Counted from the first letter of the stretch, positions 9,948 through 18,305 are shown. The stretch: DNA of 40,944 nt from Candidatus Cryosericum septentrionale (GCF_003570995.1 NZ_QXIY01000037.1:611-41554); one strand, 5' to 3'. Notes: generated from the letters alone by a model not told the origin. Translations and numbers: made by a program.

Positions 9948-10958
9948 CTACAGGGAAGTTGCCGAAGAATGCTCTGCCGAAGTATTCCGGAGCGCCGTCG
10001 AATCCCGGACCACAAGCTCCGTCGGGAGAACCACCGGCTGACATGATACATGACCGGCTCTCATGTCGAGAATCGCTCTCACTGCCCGCCGCCCCATCTC
10101 ATAGGTGGGCTGTCGAACCGTCGTCAACGATGGACTGAAAATCCTCGCAAACGCGATGTCGTCAAAACCAGTGACCGATATCCGTTCCGGCACCGGGATG
10201 CCCACTTCCGCAAGTCTCGCCAGAGCGCCAAACGCACATAAGTCATTGGCACAGACGACACCCGTCGTTCCGTCCATCATGAGCTCGGCCTGTTTCATGG
10301 CTCCGTAGCCGTCGTCGATCCCAAAACCAGCACGCACGACATCGAAGTCGATATGGTGCAGACGGCACTGGTCACGGAACCCTCGGAGCCTGTCCTCAGT
10401 TGTGGAGATCATCGGAGGGCCAGACAGATACAGCAGTTTGCGATGCCCCAGTCCCGCCAGGTAGTCGACCACAGCCTTGCTCCCACTGTAGTTGTCGGCA
10501 CTCACCTGTGAAACCAGGGAACCGGAGAGTCTACGGTCCATGACAACAACGGGGACACCGGCCGCCAGCTCTGCCACATACGCATCTCTTCGGGAAGCGC
10601 TGGCCACGATGACTCCCGCCACAGTCAGATCATGCAGAGAATGCAGGTACTGCTTCTCCTTGGCCACATGACCGTCGCTATTGCAGACGATGAGGTTCAG
10701 GCCATGCTTGCATGCTTCGTCCTCCGCGCCGCGCACGATAGCTGGAAAAAAGGGGTTGGTGATGTCTGGAACCACAAGCCCAATGAGATCGGATTGGCCA
10801 AGGACCATGGCGCGTGCGATAGGGTTGGGCTTGTAGTCCAACTCCCTGGCCATCTCCAGGATGCGCTCACACAGTTCTGGCCGCACCATCTCCGGTTTGG
10901 AGAACGCCCGCGATACCGTGCTTGTGGAAATGCCGAGTTTTCGCGCTATATCCCTCAT
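9948..10958 (-). CDS. LacI-family transcriptional repressor of the nucleoside operon
   Basis: 336 residues. The DNA-binding helix-turn-helix starts at once (MRDIARKLGISTSTVSRAF), slightly shorter than usual for LacI/PurR proteins; an in-frame stop three codons upstream excludes an earlier start. Then comes the hinge region (PNPIARAMVLGQSDLIGLVVPDI) and a periplasmic-binding-protein-like effector domain with NPFFPAIVRGAEDEA, GVICAN-like segment TGVVCANDLCAFG, and ISVTGFDDI near the C-terminus. The gene is one base from dcd and two bases from ribokinase, so it probably autoregulates the nine-gene unit in response to ribose, a nucleoside or a purine. I could not identify an operator. Confidence 0.9.
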   Translation of the reverse strand: MRDIARKLGISTSTVSRAFSKPEMVRPELCERILEMARELDYKPNPIARAMVLGQSDLIGLVVPDITNPFFPAIVRGAEDEACKHGLNLIVCNSDGHVAKEKQYLHSLHDLTVAGVIVASASRRDAYVAELAAGVPVVVMDRRLSGSLVSQVSADNYSGSKAVVDYLAGLGHRKLLYLSGPPMISTTEDRLRGFRDQCRLHHIDFDVVRAGFGIDDGYGAMKQAELMMDGTTGVVCANDLCAFGALARLAEVGIPVPERISVTGFDDIAFARIFSPSLTTVRQPTYEMGRRAVRAILDMRAGHVSCQPVVLPTELVVRDSTALRNTSAEHSSATSL

Positions 10959-10959
10959 G

Positions 10960-11511
10960 CTACTCTACCCTCGGCAGCCAGATACCTGTCTGGTTCTGGT
11001 ACTTCCCCTTCTTGTCCTGATAGGAGACGCTACACATGTCATCTGCTCCCATGAAGAGGACCTGAGCAATCCCCTCGTTGGCATAGACCTTGACGGGGAG
11101 CGGCGTCGTGTTACTGATCTCGATGGTCACGAAACCTTCCCATTCGGGTTCAAGCGGCGTCACGTTAACAATAATGCCCGCTCGAGCATATGTACTCTTG
11201 CCAATGACAAGGCACAAGACATCCCGGGGAATCCGGAAGTACTCGAGACTGCGTGCAAGAGCGAAGGAGTTCGGCGGGATGATGCAGGAGTCACCGTTCA
11301 TGTCCACAAAACTTCGCCCGGTAAACGCCTTTGGATCGACAATGGCATTGAAGACATTGGTGAAGACCTTGAACTCGTCCGCCACACGCATGTCATATCC
11401 ATAGGACGACACGCCATATGAGACGACGCCCTTGGGACAGTCTAATGCAAACGGTTCGATCATGCCAGCCAATGCATGGGCCGCGATCCAGGTGTCAGAT
11501 TTGATTCCCAT
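10960..11511 (-). CDS. dcd: dCTP deaminase
   Basis: 183 residues from ATG 11511 (MGIKSDTWI), preceded by GGAGG with six bases of spacing; a start 11 codons upstream lacks such a site. The enzyme deaminates dCTP to dUTP, the precursor of dTMP. Clear family blocks are SSYGYDMRV, the FTGRSF and [10 protein letters not shown] strands, [20 protein letters not shown] with catalytic Ser/Arg, and [12 protein letters not shown] with catalytic Glu. The closest pattern is the long proteobacterial-type monofunctional enzyme. First gene of the nucleoside operon, so salvage and pyrimidine deoxynucleotide supply may be co-expressed. Confidence 0.93.
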   Translation of the reverse strand: MGIKSDTWIAAHALAGMIEPFALDCPKGVVSYGVSSYGYDMRVADEFKVFTNVFNAIVDPKAFTGRSFVDMNGDSCIIPPNSFALARSLEYFRIPRDVLCLVIGKSTYARAGIIVNVTPLEPEWEGFVTIEISNTTPLPVKVYANEGIAQVLFMGADDMCSVSYQDKKGKYQNQTGIWLPRVE

Positions 11512-11552
11512 CTCCCGCCTCCAAATCCCGATTTTCGCCTGCAAGCGCTACC

Positions 11553-11580
11553 ATTGTGTTCAGAAGCATCCAAACTTCAA
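11553..11580 (-). promoter_or_regulatory. Candidate promoter of the nucleoside operon (upstream of dcd)
   Basis: On the - strand, TTGAAG (plus 11575-11580) and CACAAT (plus 11553-11558) lie 16 bases apart, each 4/6 to consensus, about 40 bases before the dcd start. The 210-base gap between the Mur ligase stop and dcd is the only place in this operon with room for a promoter. Confidence 0.35.
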
Positions 11581-11721
11581 GGTTGACAGCCAGCAGGCCT
11601 CGATTGGGCGGCACCAGTGCCGGCATTTCACAAGCCGACCTGCCTGTGTCTGGTTCAGGCTTCCGGTACGCGCCGCGATCGATCACCCGCGTTCCTGGCC
11701 ACCGCTCTCTCGGACATCACA

Positions 11722-13332
11722 TCACTCATTGTAGGTGTCAGGGAGATCGTTCTCAAACATCACCGTGTCACCGGGTGTCAGCAGGCTTCGCATGAGCCCC
11801 GTGACCTCCTCAAGGGAACGAGCCGTGAGGATGTTCGTCTCCGGGAAACCAGCCGACAGCAGCCCCTCGCGGACCGGTCGAGTCTTTTTCGGGCCGACCA
11901 GGATGACTGTGTCAGCTGCTCCAGCCGCCTGCCTGCCCGCCTCGATGTTTTCCGTGTCCTCCGCTTTGCCCAGCGAGACCAGCCCGGGGGTGACGAGAAC
12001 CCGTCGCGAAGGAAAAGCGGCCAGCACCTCCATCGCCATGGCAAACCCGGCAGGATTCGAGTTGAAAGCATCATCGATGATGCGAACGCCGCCAGCGCCA
12101 GCCATCACCTGTAGCCGATGAGGAGGTGCCTGCAGTGTGGCAACACTATCCTGGATAGCGTTCCAGGACACCCCCAGCTCACGCGCCACTGCGACCGCCA
12201 GCAGGATGTTCTCAACGTTGTGCCGGCCAAGCAGCTTCGTATGGCATGCGAATTGCTCATCCTGACTCATCACGATGTCAAAGGACAGACCGTCAGCACT
12301 CATCACGATGTTCTCGGCATGCAAGTCAGATGACAACGATCCGCCTGCGCTCGCGCTCAGGATTCTCTTCCCCTGTACGCTCCCGATTTCTGCAAGGACA
12401 GGATCATCGGCGTTCAGGACGACCGTGGATCCGCTGCGAGGCATCCTGACGAATTCCTTCATGACACGCCGGATGGCAGCCTCGGAACCGAACTCCTCGA
12501 GGTGCTGCAGACCGACCGACGTCACGATCGAGATACTGCAGGGGACTAGACTGAGAAGATGCTCAAATCCACCCTTCTCGTTCTCGGCGAGTTCAACCAC
12601 GAACACCTCGTGTTCTGGGCCGAGCTGTCCGCGAATGACCCGACAGATGCCCATGGCCGTGTTATAGCTCTCGGGCGTCATCAGAACACGATAGCGTGAC
12701 TCCAGCAGTTGCGCCGTGAAGAATTTGGTGCTCGTCTTGCCATAGCTCCCGGTGATGCCGACCACAGTCGGAGCAAACCCGGCAAGGATCCTGCTGGCGT
12801 CTCTGACGTACCAGTCCCGTATCGACGCCTCGATGGGCTCCATGATCGTGCGGCTGATAACCAGAACGGCAGGAGCCAGCGTCGGCAGGAGCCAGGCTAT
12901 CGCGAGGGCGAGTCTTGCCTGTCCAGCAAATGGTACCAGACAAATCCCCGCGCTAAGGATTGCAGCACACCCCAGCAGGCGTCGCGCGCGCGGAGTCATA
13001 ACCAGAGCCTTCTTCACTGGACTCCGTACCCAGAGACGGAGTTCCCACAGGAGTCCTGCCAGGCCAATAACTATCGACAGGCTGCAGGCGATGACGATCG
13101 AAGATGCCGATTCAAGGTACAGGAACAGCACGACGACCCCAAGGAGGCCAAGGAGGTCAAGCATCGGATTGGCAGCCAGATAGTCGACGTGGAGGGCAAC
13201 CCAATGCACGAACCGCCGGATATCGTATTCCTCGAGCTGCAGCATATGAAGAAGATGGACGATTCTTGCCAAAGCAAGAGCGAAGGCAGTAGCGACGGCC
13301 AGTACTGCAAGGAGTTGAGCCAAACCTCTCAT
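11722..13332 (-). CDS. Membrane-anchored Mur ligase family protein (MurF-like)
   Basis: 536 residues from ATG 13332, which overlaps the hydrolase stop (ATGA). The first 170 residues hold about four or five hydrophobic helices plus a short motif (QLEEYDIRRFVHW); cytosolic MurF lacks these. The ligase core follows: ATP loop VVGITGSYGKTSTKFF, then ESYNTAMGICRVIRG, VELAENEKGGFEHL, LGRHNVENILLAVAVA in the central domain, and IIDDAFNSNPAGF at the start of the C-terminal domain, comparable to IDDsYNANP of MurF. It ends with MFENDLPDTYNE. MurF adds D-Ala-D-Ala to UDP-MurNAc-tripeptide; with ddl two genes upstream, that reaction is likely but unproven. The membrane domain would place it at the inner face of the membrane. 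Confidence 0.8.
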   Translation of the reverse strand: MRGLAQLLAVLAVATAFALALARIVHLLHMLQLEEYDIRRFVHWVALHVDYLAANPMLDLLGLLGVVVLFLYLESASSIVIACSLSIVIGLAGLLWELRLWVRSPVKKALVMTPRARRLLGCAAILSAGICLVPFAGQARLALAIAWLLPTLAPAVLVISRTIMEPIEASIRDWYVRDASRILAGFAPTVVGITGSYGKTSTKFFTAQLLESRYRVLMTPESYNTAMGICRVIRGQLGPEHEVFVVELAENEKGGFEHLLSLVPCSISIVTSVGLQHLEEFGSEAAIRRVMKEFVRMPRSGSTVVLNADDPVLAEIGSVQGKRILSASAGGSLSSDLHAENIVMSADGLSFDIVMSQDEQFACHTKLLGRHNVENILLAVAVARELGVSWNAIQDSVATLQAPPHRLQVMAGAGGVRIIDDAFNSNPAGFAMAMEVLAAFPSRRVLVTPGLVSLGKAEDTENIEAGRQAAGAADTVILVGPKKTRPVREGLLSAGFPETNILTARSLEEVTGLMRSLLTPGDTVMFENDLPDTYNE

Positions 13333-14117
13333 CTCGTCGCCCCTTCTCGCGTTCCGTGAAGGAATGCGCTGACCACCGCATTCACGAATGCCGGACTGTC
13401 GAGGTAGCTGAAGTGACCCGCTCCTGCAATAACGATAAGTCGTGACCCCCTGATCAGCTGTTCCATTTTTCGTCCATCCGCAATGGGCGTTTCGGTGTCT
13501 TTTTCCCCCCACAGAAGCAGCGTCGGCGCGCTGACGGCCCCAAGACATGCGGTAAGGTCGAGATTGACGGTCCTCACCATGGATGCCCTCATCACGCCAG
13601 CCATCGCACGGTAGTCGACACTTCCAAACCGCATGGCAAGGCGTTCCCGCAGCGCGGGCCCCTTCGCCCCAAGAATCGGAAGACGCAGGACTGTCTGGGC
13701 GGTCTTGTAGAAAAGTCGCCGCATGCGCCGCCTGAACGTTGCCGGAGGTCTGATGCCAGCGGCATCGACCAGGACGAGAGCCTGGACAGCTTCAGGCGCG
13801 TGCGCCGCCAACCATATGGCGATACGGCCACCAAACGAGTGTCCGATGTACGTCGCGCGCGAGATCCCCAGAGACGCCACCGCTTCCTCGACGAAGGCAG
13901 CATATTCAGGCGTGCCCCAAGGAACCGCAGGAGGGCTGCTGCCACCGAAACCTGGAAGGTCGAAAGCAAGAACCCGGTACTTGTCCCGAAGTCCCACAAT
14001 GAGGGGCATCATGCTGACCGCCTGACCTCCCCAGCCATGCAGTAGCACGACAGGGTCTCCGGACCCTTCGTCTACATATGCAAGCGTGATGCCGTCGACG
14101 AGCGTGGTAGCCATCAT
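13329..14117 (-). CDS. Alpha/beta-fold hydrolase
   Basis: 262 residues. Two adjacent ATG codons (14117 and 14114) are possible starts; the GGAG upstream sits at better distance from the second. All parts of the fold are seen: oxyanion-hole motif LLHGWGG, FDLPGFGGS, nucleophile elbow YIGHSFGG with Ser, acid in LLWGEKDTETP, and His in AGAGHFSYLD. A basic cap region (FRRRMRRLFYKTAQ) lies between strands. Substrate cannot be read from the sequence; esterase, thioesterase and amidase are all possible. It is locked between ddl (6-base gap) and the Mur ligase (4-base overlap), so a link to cell-wall precursor metabolism or envelope lipids is worth considering. Confidence 0.85.
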   Translation of the reverse strand: MMATTLVDGITLAYVDEGSGDPVVLLHGWGGQAVSMMPLIVGLRDKYRVLAFDLPGFGGSSPPAVPWGTPEYAAFVEEAVASLGISRATYIGHSFGGRIAIWLAAHAPEAVQALVLVDAAGIRPPATFRRRMRRLFYKTAQTVLRLPILGAKGPALRERLAMRFGSVDYRAMAGVMRASMVRTVNLDLTACLGAVSAPTLLLWGEKDTETPIADGRKMEQLIRGSRLIVIAGAGHFSYLDSPAFVNAVVSAFLHGTREGATR

Positions 14118-14123
14118 ACTCCG

Positions 14124-15329
14124 TCAGACGTTCTTGGTTCCGGACTTGCCCTCTGAACCTAGCCTCAGCAGATCTGACACATCGTAGCTGACGACGTTCG
14201 ACCTGCGGTCTTCGAATGCTTTGCAGGCGAGATCGATCAACTTCGTGAGCAGATCCCGGTATTGCATGCCCACAGCTTCCCATAGGTAGAACGACAGGGC
14301 GCCTGGAATCGTGTTGATCTCGTTGACGTAGACGGCTCCAGATTCATCGATCAGGAAGTCGACCCGGGCGACGCCCCGGCAATCGAGAGTGGTAAATGCA
14401 CGGCACGCCAGTTCCTGCACGCGATGGGTAAGGTCATCGCCAAGATTCGCCGGCACCTTGCGGGCCTCCGCCTTCTGGATACCACTATCTGACCCAGCCG
14501 TGGTCTTGTACCCCACCTTATACTTGGCGTCGTAGTCGAGAAAGGCGCGCGAGCTGAAGACTTCCTCGCACGCCGACGGTATTGGATCGTCATTGCCCAG
14601 AACGGCACAGTTTACCTCACGATGATGGACAACGGCCTGCTCCACCAGCAACTTGCGGTCGAACTGACTCGCAACCTCCAGTGCGTATCGCAGCGTGTCG
14701 TGATCTGTCGCGCGCGTGATGCCGACGCTGGATCCCAGGTTCGCCGGTTTCACAAACATGGGAAAGTGCAGGCGCTGCTCAGCTGCACGAAGACAGTCAT
14801 CCGGCGAAGCACGCCATGTGCGCCTGCTAAAACTGACGTACGGAACGACGGGGATTCCGGCTGCCACAAACAGCTGCTTCTGGAACACCTTATCCATGCC
14901 CAGTGCAGAGCCGGTCACGCCTGCACTCGTGTAGGGGATCCCCAGCAGTTCGAACATGCCCTGCATCGTCCCGTCTTCACCGTTGGTACCGTGGTTACAC
15001 AGCAGTGCAACGTCGACAGCCAGCGGTTCCACATCTATACCACGGCCCATGAAGCCTCTATGCGAAGCCGGCACTACAAAGGTCGTTTTTCCGGCAAAGG
15101 GCTGCAGCTGCACGCGCTGTACCTTGCCCGGAAGACTGACGAGATCACAGAACACATCCATCGTTTTCAGGGCTTCTCCTGTGAACCAGACGCCCTCCTT
15201 GGACACGTAGAGCGGGACGGCCTCGAACTGCTCCTCGTCCAGAGAATTCATGGCCTGAACGGCGGTAATGATAGAGACCTCGTGCTCCACTGAGCGCGAA
15301 CCGAAAACAACGGCGACTCTCTTCTTCAT
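14124..15329 (-). CDS. ddl: D-alanine--D-alanine ligase
   Basis: 401 residues from ATG 15329, with AAGGAG seven bases upstream. ATP-grasp enzyme that joins two D-Ala for peptidoglycan stem peptides. Motifs in order: VVFGSRSVEHEVSIITA at the N-terminus, GEDGTMQGMFELLGIPYT, ALGMDKVFQKQLFVAAGIPV, VKPANLGSSVGI, omega-loop DYDAKY (Tyr as in D-Ala rather than D-Lac ligases), GVARVDFLID and VNEINTIPGALSFYLWE (metal ligands Glu/Asn). It is somewhat longer than the usual 300-370 residues, with a C-terminal tail. First gene of the ddl-hydrolase-Mur ligase operon, divergent from the aldo/keto reductase. Confidence 0.93.
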   Translation of the reverse strand: MKKRVAVVFGSRSVEHEVSIITAVQAMNSLDEEQFEAVPLYVSKEGVWFTGEALKTMDVFCDLVSLPGKVQRVQLQPFAGKTTFVVPASHRGFMGRGIDVEPLAVDVALLCNHGTNGEDGTMQGMFELLGIPYTSAGVTGSALGMDKVFQKQLFVAAGIPVVPYVSFSRRTWRASPDDCLRAAEQRLHFPMFVKPANLGSSVGITRATDHDTLRYALEVASQFDRKLLVEQAVVHHREVNCAVLGNDDPIPSACEEVFSSRAFLDYDAKYKVGYKTTAGSDSGIQKAEARKVPANLGDDLTHRVQELACRAFTTLDCRGVARVDFLIDESGAVYVNEINTIPGALSFYLWEAVGMQYRDLLTKLIDLACKAFEDRRSNVVSYDVSDLLRLGSEGKSGTKNV

Positions 15330-15405
15330 CCATAGCTCCTTACACTGGCCCCGCAGGGACAATGTTTCCTGAAAAGCCCGTGAATTGCTGATTTCATGCA
15401 CATTC

Positions 15406-15433
15406 AGTGTATTCCCTTTGAACCGTATTGCAA
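15406..15433 (-). promoter_or_regulatory. Candidate promoter of the ddl operon
   Basis: On the - strand TTGCAA (plus 15428-15433) and TACACT (plus 15406-15411), 16 bases apart, give a leader of about 70 bases before ddl. Each hexamer matches 4/6. Confidence 0.35.
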
Positions 15434-15447
15434 CGGACCGAACGAAT

Positions 15448-15475
15448 TTGACAGAGACGCCCGACGTTATATATT
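15448..15475 (+). promoter_or_regulatory. Strong sigma-70-type promoter for the aldo/keto reductase
   Basis: A perfect TTGACA (15448-15453) and TATATT (15470-15475, 5/6) with a 16-base spacer lie 36 bases before the start codon. This is the best promoter match in the window and lies back to back with the ddl promoter candidate. Confidence 0.7.
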
Positions 15476-15511
15476 GGAATACGAACAATTGTCTATGAAA
15501 GGATAGGCCAG

Positions 15512-16645
15512 ATGAACTACAGGTCATTCGGAAGACTCGATTGGAAGCCGTCTGCACTCGGATTTGGCACGATGAGACTGCCTACTGTTGGCGAAGATCC
15601 TTCGGTCATCGACGAGCAGCAGGCCATTACTATGCTTCGTACCGGCATCGACGGAGGGATCAACTACGTCGATACGGCATACCCGTATCACGGGGGCAAG
15701 AGTGAAACGCTCGTCGGCAAAGCCCTCCAGGAAGGCTACCGTTGCAAGGTGCACCTTGCAACCAAGATGCCCTCCTGGCTCATCGAGTCACAGGCAGACA
15801 TGACCCACTATTTCGAAGAACAGCTGCAGCGTATGCAGACCGACCACGTCGAGTTCTACCTGTTGCATGGCCTCAACGCTGAGCGCTGGCACAAACTGCG
15901 TGATGCGAGGGTCCTCGAATGGGCGCACGAACGCGTGCGGGAGGGCCGTATCGGCTATCTGGGCTTCTCGTTCCACGACAACAATGCAGTGTTCCGGGAA
16001 ATCGTCGACGCCTATCAGGATTGGACATTCTGCCAGATCCAGTACAACTTCCTCGATGAAGAGATGCAGGCGGGCACCAACGGGCTCCACTATGCGGCAT
16101 CCAGGGGACTGGGGATCGTCGTCATGGAGCCTCTACGCGGGGGGAAACTGGCAGTGCCAAACGCAGAAATCTCAGCAATGTGGGACGCAGCCTCGACCAG
16201 ACGGTCGGCGGCTGAATGGGCTCTGGACTGGGTATGGAGCCACCCCGAGGTCTCGCTGCTACTCAGTGGCATGAGCACTCTGACACAGGTTCAGCAGAAT
16301 CTGGACGCTGCGGGCATGTCAGAAACCGGCATGCTGGCTCCCGGCGACCTGGACCTGATCGCACGCGTCAGGGATGCCTACAACGCCCTCGTCTGTGTCT
16401 CCTGTACAGCTTGCAGCTATTGCATGCCCTGTCCGCAGGGCGTCAACATCCCGGGCATGTTCCAGCTTGTCAATGAAGGTTCGATGTTCGGAAGCTGGGA
16501 TGTGCAACGCAAGAGATACGGCCAGATGAAAAGCGAAGGTTCGTCAGCTGACAGCTGCATCCGTTGCGGAGCATGCGAGGATAAGTGCCCACAGCACATC
16601 TCCATTCGCGATCAGTTGGCCAACGTCGCTGAGCAACTCGGCTGA
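15512..16645 (+). CDS. Aldo/keto reductase with C-terminal 4Fe-4S ferredoxin domain
   Basis: 377 residues; ATG 15512 follows AAAGGA. The N-terminal 280 residues form an aldo/keto reductase barrel with the catalytic tetrad visible as Asp54 and Tyr57/59 (YVDTAYPYH), Lys85 (LATKMP) and His119 (YLLHG). The tail carries two Cys clusters: residues 295-307 in CVSCTACSYCMPCP and 349-359 in CIRCGACEDKCP, as expected for two 4Fe-4S clusters. This subfamily is widespread in anaerobes and is annotated as ferredoxin-type oxidoreductase; the physiological substrate is unknown. It is monocistronic with its own strong promoter and ends four bases from the convergent Fur-family gene. Confidence 0.92.
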   Translation: MNYRSFGRLDWKPSALGFGTMRLPTVGEDPSVIDEQQAITMLRTGIDGGINYVDTAYPYHGGKSETLVGKALQEGYRCKVHLATKMPSWLIESQADMTHYFEEQLQRMQTDHVEFYLLHGLNAERWHKLRDARVLEWAHERVREGRIGYLGFSFHDNNAVFREIVDAYQDWTFCQIQYNFLDEEMQAGTNGLHYAASRGLGIVVMEPLRGGKLAVPNAEISAMWDAASTRRSAAEWALDWVWSHPEVSLLLSGMSTLTQVQQNLDAAGMSETGMLAPGDLDLIARVRDAYNALVCVSCTACSYCMPCPQGVNIPGMFQLVNEGSMFGSWDVQRKRYGQMKSEGSSADSCIRCGACEDKCPQHISIRDQLANVAEQLG

Positions 16646-16649
16646 TTCT

Positions 16650-17114
16650 CTACTCCGATCCTGGAGATTGTCGTCCTGAACGGCAATGACGGCAGTACCC
16701 GTACAATACGAGGCTGTGATCAGTGACCTCAAAATCCAGCGCTTCGGCCGCACTGTTTGCAAAATCCTCTACAGGACAGCTGCTGATCGGAAACATGTGG
16801 TGGCACCCAAGGCAAACCATATAGTGCCGATGAGCATTGCCCATCAACTCAAAGAATGAACGGCCGTCATTGCTCAACAACGTCCGTTGCACGCTGCCGC
16901 GACTGACGAGTTCATCGAGGGTACGATAGACCGTTGACAGCGCTATGCCCGGCACAGCTGTGTTCACCCTTTTGAGAACGTCGTCGGCTGTCAGTGGAAT
17001 ACAGACTTCACCCAGGACCTGCAGAATGGTGCGACGATCCCTGGTCATCCGGAACCCTCTCAGCTGTCCAGAAAGCTGACGCCTGCCCGTATCGTTCCTG
17101 TCCGCTGAGCCCAT
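16650..17114 (-). CDS. Fur-family metalloregulator (Fur/Zur/PerR type)
   Basis: 154 residues from ATG 17114, with AGGGAAG upstream and four bases after the exporter stop. The N-terminal winged helix includes PGIALSTVYRTLDELVSRG, the recognition helix region of Fur proteins. The dimerisation domain has the regulatory metal motif in HRHYMVC (usual form HxHHxxC, here one His replaced by Tyr) and two structural zinc pairs, Cys101/Cys104 and Cys141/Cys144. The metal sensed cannot be decided. Co-transcription behind a putative metal exporter suggests it controls that exporter, sensing manganese, zinc or iron. Fur proteins usually repress when metal-loaded, so control of an exporter would need an inverted logic. 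Confidence 0.87.
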   Translation of the reverse strand: MGSADRNDTGRRQLSGQLRGFRMTRDRRTILQVLGEVCIPLTADDVLKRVNTAVPGIALSTVYRTLDELVSRGSVQRTLLSNDGRSFFELMGNAHRHYMVCLGCHHMFPISSCPVEDFANSAAEALDFEVTDHSLVLYGYCRHCRSGRQSPGSE

Positions 17115-17118
17115 GATG

Positions 17119-18039
17119 TTACTTCCCTGACAGAGACTGTATGACGATGCCGGCAGCAATGCTGATACCGAGCAGCCAGCCAATGACCTTTAGCGTATTC
17201 TTCATATCGTGGTTCTCACGAAAGAGAACAACGAGTCCTAGCCCACCCGCAGCCCCGAGACCCGCCACTGTCGAGCCAAAGCTGATTGTACCCGCGATGT
17301 ACAGCTGCGTGACCGCCACACTGGCAGCACAATTCGGGATGAGCCCGAGAAGGGCTACCAGAACAGGCTGAAAGACCGTGTGAGTCAGGAATACACGCGA
17401 CAGGTTCTCCTGCCCGATGCGATTGATGAGCAACCCGATGACCAGCGATGTCACCAGAACAAACAGGATGATCTGAGCCGTCCGCTTCGTCGCGGACCAC
17501 AGGATCTCCTTCCAGTCGATGCTGCCGGTCTCCTCACACGTACATGATGCACGGGTGCCATCGCAGGAACAGCTCTGCTCACCAATCCTCACTGCCTCCC
17601 GCTGAGCTTTCTGACGGTCCTGGCATTCCTGCGTACGCCTGTGATTTTCGGACCGCATGAATGCGTCCACGAGATATCCCCCTGCGATGGCAAGCAACAC
17701 CTTGATGCCGATAAGGGGAAGCACAACGTGTGCCTTGTCCGGCTTCGAGAGAAGGATGGGGAGGGCTTCGTCAGATGTGGCAAGATACACGGCGACGATC
17801 GTGCCCATCGTGAGGAGTCGCTGCGTATACAATGCGCTTGCCATGACCGAGAAACCACACTGGGGGATGGCGCCCCCTACTGCTGCGACAAGAGGCCCGA
17901 CATGCCCCGCTTTCTCGACAGCATCGACGATTCGCTGCTGCCACCTCGCCTCAACGTATTCCAGGACCAGGTAGACCCCAAACAGGATTGGCACCATGTT
18001 GAGGGTATCCTTGAGAGCATCCAGAATAACTTTCACCAC
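17119..18039 (-). CDS. Putative manganese/heavy-metal exporter (ArsP_2-like, PF11449 type)
   Basis: 306 residues from GTG 18039 (a second GTG follows directly); AGGAGG lies seven bases upstream. About eight to ten membrane helices arranged as two halves with matching motifs: AIPQCGFSVMAS (about 58-68) and LIPNCAASVAV (about 233-243), plus ATSDEALPIL (87-96). This is the pattern of the putative 10-TM metal exporter family called ArsP_2 or putative manganese transporter. The cytosolic loop between the halves (about 130-175) is hydrophilic and carries Cys157, Cys159, Cys166 and Cys168 (CSCDGT, SCTCEE), a likely soft-metal binding site where relatives are often His-rich. It forms an operon with the Fur-family gene. 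Confidence 0.82.
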   Translation of the reverse strand: MVKVILDALKDTLNMVPILFGVYLVLEYVEARWQQRIVDAVEKAGHVGPLVAAVGGAIPQCGFSVMASALYTQRLLTMGTIVAVYLATSDEALPILLSKPDKAHVVLPLIGIKVLLAIAGGYLVDAFMRSENHRRTQECQDRQKAQREAVRIGEQSCSCDGTRASCTCEETGSIDWKEILWSATKRTAQIILFVLVTSLVIGLLINRIGQENLSRVFLTHTVFQPVLVALLGLIPNCAASVAVTQLYIAGTISFGSTVAGLGAAGGLGLVVLFRENHDMKNTLKVIGWLLGISIAAGIVIQSLSGK

Positions 18040-18068
18040 AGGCCAACCTCCTCTCTACATGCAAATGA

Positions 18069-18116
18069 CTTGCAGCAAGACAATCACAAGTATACTCGCG
18101 CGAGGACGACATCAAC
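18069..18116 (-). promoter_or_regulatory. Promoter with two palindromes, candidate operator for the exporter-Fur operon
   Basis: On the - strand a TATACT box (plus 18089-18094) is preceded by GTTGAT (plus 18111-18116) at 16 bases. Two palindromes flank the box: CTCGCGCGAG (18095-18104), directly upstream, and CTTGC-A-GCAAG (18069-18079), covering about +4 to +14. Either could be a regulator site. Neither resembles the AT-rich classical Fur box. Confidence 0.4.
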
Positions 18117-18200
18117 CCATAGACCATGATTTCGGCATCATCGGCCTCCAATTGGTGAGAAGTTGGCACCACCGGCAAGAACACTGCATCTCCATCCATC

Positions 18201-18305
18201 GGCGGGACCCATCCTATCCGTCGTTCCCGCGAAGGCGGGAACCCATCTTGAATTTGTTATCCCCCCGAGTGTGTTCGTCCAGCTCTCCGCGAAGGCGGGA
18301 ACCCA
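18201..18305 (+). repeat. REP-like palindromic repeats, left patch
   Basis: Two copies of a short palindromic unit are present. The better copy is 18218-18245, containing TTCCCGCGAAGGCGGGAA; the second is 18284-18305 (CCGCGAAGGCGGGAACCCA). A partial third ends at 18211. The unit recurs in reverse orientation at 34599-34626. Such units are dispersed intergenic repeats in many bacteria. Confidence 0.7.

Noticed and set aside
18040-18090. Manganese riboswitch (yybP-ykoY type) before the exporter
   Set aside because: The leader is only about 40-50 bases and shows no such fold; promoter palindromes explain the signal better.
18218-18305. Could the evenly spaced palindromes be a CRISPR array?
   Set aside because: Only two good copies, unequal flanking sequence, and the unit matches a dispersed intergenic repeat that recurs at 34.6 kb.
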